Below, piece by piece: positions 1-4,943 of a stretch of DNA of 7,846 nucleotides. A program made the position numbers and the translations under genes. Below the pieces are notes generated by a model. It was not told where the DNA came from. It saw only the letters and a list, made by a program, of their open reading frames with translations, and did no database searches. Source of the DNA: an uncultured Campylobacter sp. GTDB taxonomy: Bacteria > Campylobacterota > Campylobacteria > Campylobacterales > Campylobacteraceae. Numbering within the stretch: the stretch's first letter is position 1; every line of letters starts with the position of its first letter. The stretch spans positions 1-7,846 of the forward strand of contig NZ_CALIBH010000104.1 of assembly GCF_938045775.1 (NCBI RefSeq), in the 5' to 3' direction.

Positions 1-12
1 GGGGGGGGGGGG
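1..12. repeat. poly-G tract, probable phase-variation tract at the end of a truncated gene
   Basis: The window opens with 12 consecutive G, and the true tract may be longer because it touches the edge. Campylobacter genomes carry such G runs as slipped-strand contingency tracts in genes for surface structures and restriction systems. All three plus-strand frames through the tract end soon after it. One stops at 22-24. One reads GGGGEYVKFLFERMQMNVKE and a final I, stopping at 65-67. One reads a Gly run then ENTLNFYLKECK, stopping at 48-50 directly against the ATG at 51. A length change of one G would therefore swap the C-terminal tail of the upstream protein. The upstream gene cannot be identified. 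A sequencing artefact at a contig end, such as the poly-G calls of two-colour chemistry, is the main alternative. Confidence 0.6.
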
Positions 13-50
13 AGAATACGTTAAATTTTTATTTGAAAGAATGCAAATGA

Positions 51-263
51 ATGTTAAAGAGATTTGATAAGTTAATTAATAACAAAATACTTAATTTGCT
101 TGGAAAAAAGTTAGTATTTGGTTGTTTGATAGCTTTGACGAGCAGACTTATCTCTATATATTTTATTGATAACATAAACGATAAAAATTATATTTTAATT
201 TGGTTAGCGTTTTTTGTATTTCTAGCTATAAGCATTTGCATTATCTTAAAGGAGAAAAAATGA
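51..263 (+). CDS. small two-helix membrane protein of unknown function
   Basis: This 70-residue protein matches no family I recognise. The N-terminus is basic (MLKRFDKLINNK). A first hydrophobic segment runs over about residues 20-38 and a second over about 46-66, ending in a charged KEKK tail, so it should sit in the inner membrane with two helices. The ATG follows a TGA at 48-50 with no gap, so it may be translated by coupling to the truncated upstream gene; I see no strong Shine-Dalgarno of its own. Its TGA stop at 261-263 overlaps the ATG of the next gene (ATGA at 260-263), which suggests one operon and coupled translation with the exported Sel1-repeat protein. Base composition is AT-rich, unlike the cell-division genes to the right. 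It could be a membrane partner or immunity-like protein for a neighbour, but nothing in the sequence proves this. Confidence 0.6.
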   Translation: MLKRFDKLINNKILNLLGKKLVFGCLIALTSRLISIYFIDNINDKNYILIWLAFFVFLAISICIILKEKK

Positions 264-898
264 AGAAAGTAATTTTGATTTTGGTGGTTCTAGCGAATTT
301 AGCATTTTCTACTGAAGAATTAACACAAACTCAAATCGAATATTTAGACAAAGAGTGCGAGAGCGGAGATAGTCCAATTTGCGTTGGATTAGGAGATAGT
401 TATCTTTTTGGCATTTCCGGTTTGAACAAAGACTATAAAAAAGCTAAATTTTATTTTGAAAAAGTTTGCAAAAAAGATAAAAATATCAAGCAAGATAAAT
501 ATTCTCTAGAAGCCTGCCTAAATCTTGGACTTATGTATCAAGCTGGATTCGGCGTTAAGCCAAACTATAAAAAAGCTTTTGAGCTATATAGTATAGCTTG
601 CGACGGCGGAACAACCACTGCATGCTCAAATATCGGTCTTATGTATGAAAATGGGCAAGGCGTGCAAAGGGATATAGTAAAAGGCGCGGCATATTATAGA
701 AGAGCTTGCGACAAAGGAGACGTCGACGGATGTCGGAATTTCGCTTCATATCTTTATAACTATGGGGATAAAAGTAAAGCTGCAGAATACCTTAAAAAGG
801 CTTGCGATCTTGGCAGAGATGATTACAGCACGCAGAATTACCCAGAGTATAAAAGTAGGTGGCAAAAATCTTGCGATATGTATGATATCTTAAAATAA
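260..898 (+). CDS. exported cysteine-rich Sel1-like repeat protein (Hcp-like)
   Basis: A 212-residue protein starting at the ATG at 260, chosen because AAAGGAG lies just upstream (248-254) and the start opens a clear signal peptide: MKK, then a hydrophobic stretch to about residue 15, with likely cleavage near AFS-TEE (residue 17). An upstream in-frame start at 200 would bury that signal. The mature part is a chain of Sel1-like repeats at about 38-72, 82-117, 118-153 and a degenerate 154-185, with repeated LGLMY, G.GV and ACD.G signatures. Ten cysteines (33/41, 70/86, 114/122, 150/158, 182/205) fall in pairs, mostly seven residues apart inside the pair. This is the disulfide-linked helix pattern of the Helicobacter cysteine-rich proteins (HcpA family, often annotated as beta-lactamase-like). 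Such proteins are periplasmic or secreted; their binding partners are usually unknown. The gene is AT-rich and coupled to the preceding membrane-protein gene. The family call is strong; the role is not known. Confidence 0.88.
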   Translation: MKKVILILVVLANLAFSTEELTQTQIEYLDKECESGDSPICVGLGDSYLFGISGLNKDYKKAKFYFEKVCKKDKNIKQDKYSLEACLNLGLMYQAGFGVKPNYKKAFELYSIACDGGTTTACSNIGLMYENGQGVQRDIVKGAAYYRRACDKGDVDGCRNFASYLYNYGDKSKAAEYLKKACDLGRDDYSTQNYPEYKSRWQKSCDMYDILK

Positions 899-904
899 TC
901 CGAA

Positions 905-937
905 TTTTACCCGAGCGCAAATTTAGCTCGGGTAAAA
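905..937 (+). terminator. 12-bp perfect hairpin after the Sel1-repeat gene
   Basis: Positions 905-916 (TTTTACCCGAGC) pair perfectly with 926-937 around a 9-base loop, starting 7 bases after the Sel1-gene stop. There is no T run after the 3' arm on either strand, so it is not a textbook intrinsic terminator. It stands between converging genes and probably ends or protects the plus-strand transcript. The rest of the gap to the murG stop at 1158 holds no gene. A weaker hairpin there (AAAGTAC at 1131-1137 with GTACTTT at 1153-1159) overlaps the murG stop and could mark the 3' end of the murG message. Confidence 0.5.
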
Positions 938-1157
938 CCTCTCAAATTTTCCCAAATTAAATTTAAATTTCGCCGCTATCGTTTTCGCCGATCTTACGTA
1001 GCCGATCCTTGCGCCGCTTTACATTCTTAAAGCATCATTTTACCCTATTGTGCCGTATTTGCGCGTGGTAAAGCGCACAAAAGTAAATTTTGAAATTTTA
1101 TTCGCCCTGCTCTGCGATGAAATTACACACAAAGTACGGACATAAAACAGAAGTACT

Positions 1158-2171
1158 TTAAATTTTACTCATTACGTCGTCGATTATCGCTTGCGCGCCG
1201 TTTTTATCAGCGAGCTCAAGCAGTCCTTTGCTCGCTCGCGCCACGTCAAAGCTCTCAATCAAGCTCAAAATCCGCTCGCCGCTTGCGTCTTCTTGACGTA
1301 AAATTTCGCAAAGTCCGCGCTCTTCAAGAAATTTCGCGTTATAAAACTGATGATCCGCCGCCGCGAAAGGAAACGGCACGAATATCGCAGGCAGGCCGTT
1401 TGCGCAGAGCTCCCACAGCGTGCTGGCGCCGCTGCGCCCGACGCAAAGATCGGCGCTTGCGACGAGCTCGTGCATGTTTTTGCAAAAGCCCACAAGCTGT
1501 ATGTCGAGACCCTGCTGCGCGTAGATCTGCGAGATACGCTCAAACTCGCGCTCACCGCACTGATGGATCACGCCGTAGCCGAGGCTCAAAAGCTTGGGCG
1601 CAAGCTCCACGGCAAGCGAGTTAATAAAGCTCGCCCCCTGCGAGCCGCCCAAAAAGATGACCGTCTTAAGCGCCGTGCGCGGCCGCGCCGTCTCGAAAAA
1701 AATATCTGCGATCGGATAGGCAAACGCGGGCTTTTCATAGGAGCTGTAAAACGCACGCGCAAAGGGCCTTAGTAGGCGGTTAAGTCGCCCGCAAACGGCG
1801 TTTTGCTCGTGGATAAAAAACGGCACGCGAGAAAGGATCGCCGCGATGGATGCGGGCGCCGAGCTGTATCCGCCTACGCTGATGAGCGCGCGCACGCCGT
1901 TTTGCTTTAAAATTTTACGCGCCGCAAGCGAGAGGCGCAGGATATTTAGCAGCGAGGCTAGCTTGGCGATACCCTTTTTATCGACGACGCCCGAGCTTTG
2001 CAAAAAATAGGTGCGCGCAAAAAGCTCGCTGTCCTCAAACCACGCGCGATCCTGCCCGTGGTTTGAGCCGATGAAGATTACTTCAATGCCCTGCTTCGCA
2101 AGACGGGCGGCTAAATTTTTAGCGATTATCAGATGCCCGCCGGTGCCGCCGCCGCTGATTGCTATGACCAT
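1158..2171 (-). CDS. murG: MurG, UDP-GlcNAc:lipid I N-acetylglucosaminyltransferase
   Basis: MurG adds GlcNAc from UDP-GlcNAc to lipid I (undecaprenyl-PP-MurNAc-pentapeptide), making lipid II on the cytoplasmic face of the inner membrane, the last intracellular step of peptidoglycan synthesis. The 337 residues are close to the usual length (E. coli 355) and show the GT-B fold signatures in order: GGTGGH at 8-13 (N-terminal glycine-rich loop for the lipid-linked acceptor), HEQN at 121-124, GGSQGA at 175-180 (second glycine-rich loop), GRSGA at 245-249 followed by Glu254, and DHQ at 273-275 in the UDP-GlcNAc pocket. The ATG is preceded by AAAGGAAAAG at good spacing and places the glycine loop at the expected distance from the N-terminus. 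It lies 134 bases downstream of ftsW on the same strand, the pairing known from division/cell-wall clusters. It converges on the Sel1-repeat gene. No anomalies are visible. Confidence 0.97.
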   Translation of the reverse strand: MVIAISGGGTGGHLIIAKNLAARLAKQGIEVIFIGSNHGQDRAWFEDSELFARTYFLQSSGVVDKKGIAKLASLLNILRLSLAARKILKQNGVRALISVGGYSSAPASIAAILSRVPFFIHEQNAVCGRLNRLLRPFARAFYSSYEKPAFAYPIADIFFETARPRTALKTVIFLGGSQGASFINSLAVELAPKLLSLGYGVIHQCGEREFERISQIYAQQGLDIQLVGFCKNMHELVASADLCVGRSGASTLWELCANGLPAIFVPFPFAAADHQFYNAKFLEERGLCEILRQEDASGERILSLIESFDVARASKGLLELADKNGAQAIIDDVMSKI

Positions 2172-2305
2172 ACTTTTCCTTTAAATTTATAAAATTTAGC
2201 GCTTAAATTTGAGCCTCGGCACGCTTCGGCATAGAATTTTAAGCGCATTCGGCTCTAAATTTTATGCCAAATTTAAAACAGCGTCCGCCAAAAGCCCGCA
2301 AAAGC
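2172..2305 (-). other. structured spacer between ftsW and murG (murG leader)
   Basis: This 134-base gap holds no gene. It contains a 9-bp inverted repeat (GCGCTTAAA at 2199-2207 with TTTAAGCGC at 2238-2246) and a competing 5-bp pair (GAGCC at 2211-2215 with GGCTC at 2251-2255). There are several AAATTT words but no T-tailed hairpin in the minus direction. It could be a structured leader for murG inside an ftsW-murG transcript. A murG promoter within it cannot be excluded or shown. Confidence 0.3.
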
Positions 2306-3466
2306 TTAAAATTTCGCCCTTTTCGACGCCATCAAAACGAGCCCCACCGCAAACGACGCCGCGAGCAGGTGGCTGCCGCCGTAGCTTATAAACGGCACGG
2401 CGATGCCCTTTACCGGCGAGATCGACGTGATGCCGTAGGAATTGATAATGAACGAAAAGAAAAACATAAAGCCGATACCCAGGCAAAAGAGGAAATTTAC
2501 GTTACTCGGCGACTTGCTCGCGGTCTGAAAGATACGAAAGAGCATCGCATAAAATAGCGCCACGATGAGCAAAATCCCGACAAATCCCCATTCTTCGGCG
2601 ATACCTGCAAGCACGAAGTCGGTATGCACCTCGCTCAGATAGCCGAGCTTAAAGCTTCCAAGCCCAAGCCCCTGCCCGAAAAACTCGCCGTTGTTTATCG
2701 CATTTAGCGAGTGTCCGACCTGATACGGCGCACTAGCGTCCTCTATACGCAGCCCTGCGGCAGTTTCGGGCGACATAAACGACAGCACGAAATCCTGCAC
2801 GCCGCCCCACCACGAGCGCACGCGATCGACCCTGTGCGCGCTCGTGACGATAAAAACGTAAGCGAGCCCCAAAATCCCCATAAAGCTAAAGCCGATGAGC
2901 TTGAAGCTCGTGCCCGCAAAAAGCGACATAAAAATCATCGTAAGCCCCAGTACCGCGACCTGCCCCAGATCGTTTTGCACGATGGCGACCAGGATCACCA
3001 CAAAGCCGAAAAGCGCTACGTATGGAAGCAGCGTCGCGATCTCGCGCCCGATGCTTTTTTTGGAGTGATCGAGCTTGCGCGAGAAGCTCCACGCCAAAAA
3101 GTAGATGAAGCCCACCTTGAAAAATTCCACCGGCGCGAGGTTAAAAAACGGCAGTCTGATCCAGCGCGCCGCACCGTTTACGTCGGCGACCAAGGATTTG
3201 GGCAAAAAGCCCATCGCGAGCATTAAAATCCCCATAATCGCAAAAAGCGACATACACACCGGCGTTAGGCATTTATCGGGATCGGCGCGCGAGACGATCC
3301 ACATCACCGCGATGCACGCGATCCCTACCGCGCACTGACGATAAAAAAAATGCAGCGGCGTAGCACCCAGCAGAAGCACCGTATATGAGCTCAACGACAG
3401 CGAAAATATCATGCCGATCGTAATGAGCGCGCAGGTGAAGTAATATAGCCATTTATCGGTTTTCAA
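2306..3466 (-). CDS. ftsW: FtsW, septal SEDS peptidoglycan glycosyltransferase
   Basis: FtsW polymerises lipid II into glycan strands at the division septum together with the class B penicillin-binding protein FtsI. The 386-residue product is strongly hydrophobic with about ten membrane segments and carries SEDS-family landmarks: NGAARWI at 97-103, QNDLG at 164-168, GQGLGLGS at 264-271, the HTDF motif at 281-284 whose Asp283 matches the catalytic Asp of E. coli FtsW, EEWG at 291-294, and KGIAVPFISYGGS at 353-365. FtsW is preferred over the sister protein RodA because of motif context and the murG neighbour. The start is TTG at 3466: an in-frame TGA sits immediately upstream (3469-3467) and GGAG at 3476-3473 is 6 bases away. 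A five-codon ATG frame (3470-3453, MIENR) overlaps this start in another register and could modulate initiation. The gene lies downstream of a 1.5-kb gap, so it needs its own promoter. Confidence 0.94.
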   Translation of the reverse strand: MKTDKWLYYFTCALITIGMIFSLSLSSYTVLLLGATPLHFFYRQCAVGIACIAVMWIVSRADPDKCLTPVCMSLFAIMGILMLAMGFLPKSLVADVNGAARWIRLPFFNLAPVEFFKVGFIYFLAWSFSRKLDHSKKSIGREIATLLPYVALFGFVVILVAIVQNDLGQVAVLGLTMIFMSLFAGTSFKLIGFSFMGILGLAYVFIVTSAHRVDRVRSWWGGVQDFVLSFMSPETAAGLRIEDASAPYQVGHSLNAINNGEFFGQGLGLGSFKLGYLSEVHTDFVLAGIAEEWGFVGILLIVALFYAMLFRIFQTASKSPSNVNFLFCLGIGFMFFFSFIINSYGITSISPVKGIAVPFISYGGSHLLAASFAVGLVLMASKRAKF

Positions 3467-4340
3467 TCATCTCTCCGTTTTAAAATTTATTCGCATTTAC
3501 GCGCGCCGTGCATACTTCGTCTGCCACGTGAGGCTCAAACCTCGCATCGCGCCCGCGGCGTACGGCGCCGATCGTGGCACCGCCTTTTAAAAAGCGTACG
3601 GCACGACCACGCATCGTCTTTTGGCACGCAGTGCGATCGTGCGTCTTTGACGCGCGGCGCGAATTTTATTCTCGCGCATAGGCGGCTTTGCGGTGCATGC
3701 TGCAGGATAGTGCGCCGTAAAGCACAGCCACGTCCTGCGTCGCCGCAAGTACGCATTTTACCTTCGCGCATCGTGCAGCCTTTCGACGTACACTGCCACG
3801 CCGTACGTAGAGCGCAACCTCGCACTATCTTTTAATACACAGGCGGGTGCATTCTACTCTGGCAGGCGTATCGCGGCGACTTTCGGCACGCGATACAAGG
3901 TCGCAAATCACAACTGCGCAAAATCGCGCGCTACTCGTGCGCGATAGTTGCAAAATTTTACGCGCAACATCCATTACAAACACGCTCGCATGCCGATCGA
4001 TTTTCAGCGCCCGGACGATGCAAAACGTGCTGCATCTCACAATACAGCCGCACCGCAAAACATATCGCAAATGTACCCACTTTGTATTGTAAAAACACGC
4101 CCACGCAAAACACCGCGCGCCAAACAGCTCGTCGCGCCGCCCACGATCCATCGGTTTTTGGCGTGCGACACGGGTACTCACACTGCAAATTAACCGCTGT
4201 GAACGACTGCGATACTCCACCATCGGCCTTCAGCGCGCGACGAACTTTTCACTCATGTACTCGCACGCGGCAAGCTAGCCTCTGGCAACTTTTCCTGCTT
4301 GTGCAGTCGCAAGACGTTTCATGTCGGCGCGGCGTTATTT
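3467..4340. other. GC-rich region without a convincing gene upstream of ftsW
   Basis: About 870 bases of GC-rich DNA (a sampled line, 3601-3660, is 65% GC) lie between ftsW and the AT-repeat region. Open frames exist on both strands, the longest being minus 4223-3825 (132 codons) and minus 3825-3535 (96 codons, GTG start, one base of overlap with the first). Their translations are dominated by Arg, Cys and Ser with no membrane segment, motif or family resemblance, and similar frames occur on the plus strand, as expected of GC-rich non-coding DNA. I see no tRNA cloverleaf, CRISPR spacing, transposase or long inverted repeat. Short words such as GCGTACGGC (about 3558 and 3594) recur, at a level chance could give. 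It may be a decayed gene, an untranslated regulatory or structural region, or a pair of fast-evolving orphan genes. Confidence 0.5.
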
Positions 4341-4761
4341 AAAATTCAGGTTCGCTGCGGCAAATTTTAAAATTTCGAAATTCTAAAGCCCATAAAAGAA
4401 GCTAAATTTTAAAATTTTAAATTCTGCCGGTCTTTGTAAATTTATAGAATTTAAAACCGCAAAATTTTTAGCACTTAATTTTAGAACCCTGCCCTGTTTC
4501 TGCTCCGCTTGCACTCTAAAATTTCACGCCGTGATTAAAATTTGGCGCCAAGAACACAGCGCGCAATTAAACTACACCTTATAAATTTAGACAGCGCGCA
4601 CGCCGCAAACACAAGCTGCAAAACGCGCTGTTCATACCCACCGAGCACTACTTTTAAAACGTCTCCCGCGCTGCAAGAGGCTTCGATCGCATCCTCGCAT
4701 CAGTATAAACCGTCCGCCTTCCCCCGGTCACAGAGGCACAAGTGCGAGCTGCAGAACGCGC
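4341..4761. other. AT-rich intergenic DNA with scattered AAATTT palindromes
   Basis: No gene is supported here. Exact copies of the 14-bp palindrome AAATTTTAAAATTT lie at 4362-4375 and 4404-4417, with looser relatives starting at 4438 and 4462. One sampled line (4381-4440) has only 27% GC, against 65% in the region just to the left. A 98-codon plus-strand frame (4542-4838) crosses into the tandem array, and its tail repeats KILKF-like words created by the palindromes, so I read it as spurious. Confidence 0.5.
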
Positions 4762-4942
4762 AAATTTTAAAATTTAAAATCCGCCATACAGATCAAAAAA
4801 TTTTAAAATTCCACCGCTTCATATCCGATAAATTTTAAAATTTCACCGAAACAGATCGATTAAATTTTAAAAATTCCGGCGTCCGCAAATCCAATAAATT
4901 TCAAAATTTCGCCGCTTAAATTTCATCAAAATTTTGAAATTT
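4762..4942. repeat. degenerate tandem array of a 14-bp AT palindrome, period 32-36 bp
   Basis: Six copies of AAATTTTAAAATTT, two exact and four with one mismatch, start at 4762, 4798, 4830, 4862, 4896 and 4929, giving spacings of 36, 32, 32, 34 and 33. The stretches between them are about 18-22 bases, GC-richer and loosely alike (C-rich start such as CCACCG, CACCG or CGCCG, then words like CAGATC or ATCCGAT), so the unit is about 33 bp, not just the palindrome. The repeated part is too short and too degenerate for CRISPR, and the intervening stretches resemble each other. The array abuts and slightly overlaps the ftsK stop codon. It may act on transcript ends, bind a nucleoid protein, or be a simple minisatellite. 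Confidence 0.75.
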
Positions 4943-4943
4943 A
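4895..4943 (-). terminator. AU-rich 15-bp stem-loop overlapping the ftsK stop codon
   Basis: The last two copies of the AT palindrome carry mirror-image substitutions (AAATTTCAAAATTT at 4896-4909 and AAATTTTGAAATTT at 4929-4942), so they are perfect reverse complements. With the flanking T-A pair the stem is 15 bp around a 19-base loop. In the ftsK transcript this stem begins in the stop codon itself. There is little GC in it and no clean U tail after it, so termination is possible but weak; 3'-end protection is the alternative. Confidence 0.4.

Noticed and set aside
200..898. Longer version of the Sel1-repeat protein starting at 200.
   Set aside because: The start at 260 has a strong ribosome site and begins a proper signal peptide; the longer form would place 20 residues in front of it and overlap the membrane-protein gene by 64 bases.
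1283..1772. Open frames of 113 and 140 codons on the plus strand across murG, and similar ones across ftsW and ftsK.
   Set aside because: They are antisense shadows of clearly conserved minus-strand genes, and their products are Arg-rich and featureless.
3706..3829. 9-bp inverted repeat (GATAGTGCG at 3706-3714, CGCACTATC at 3821-3829) as a possible mobile-element end.
   Set aside because: Several inverted repeats of this length are expected by chance in a region of this size, and there is no transposase between them.
3535..4223. Two minus-strand open frames (132 and 96 codons) joined by a one-base stop/start overlap.
   Set aside because: Translations are Arg/Cys/Ser-rich without motifs or membrane segments, the second start is a GTG, and comparable frames exist on the opposite strand. 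Kept only as a possibility in the GC-rich region entry.
4542..4838. 98-codon plus-strand open frame.
   Set aside because: It runs into the AT-repeat array, which produces its repeated KILKF words; no ribosome site or family resemblance.
4762..4942. CRISPR-like repeat-spacer array.
   Set aside because: The regular part is a 14-base AT palindrome with mismatches, the intervening stretches resemble each other and vary between 18 and 22 bases, and no cas gene is near.
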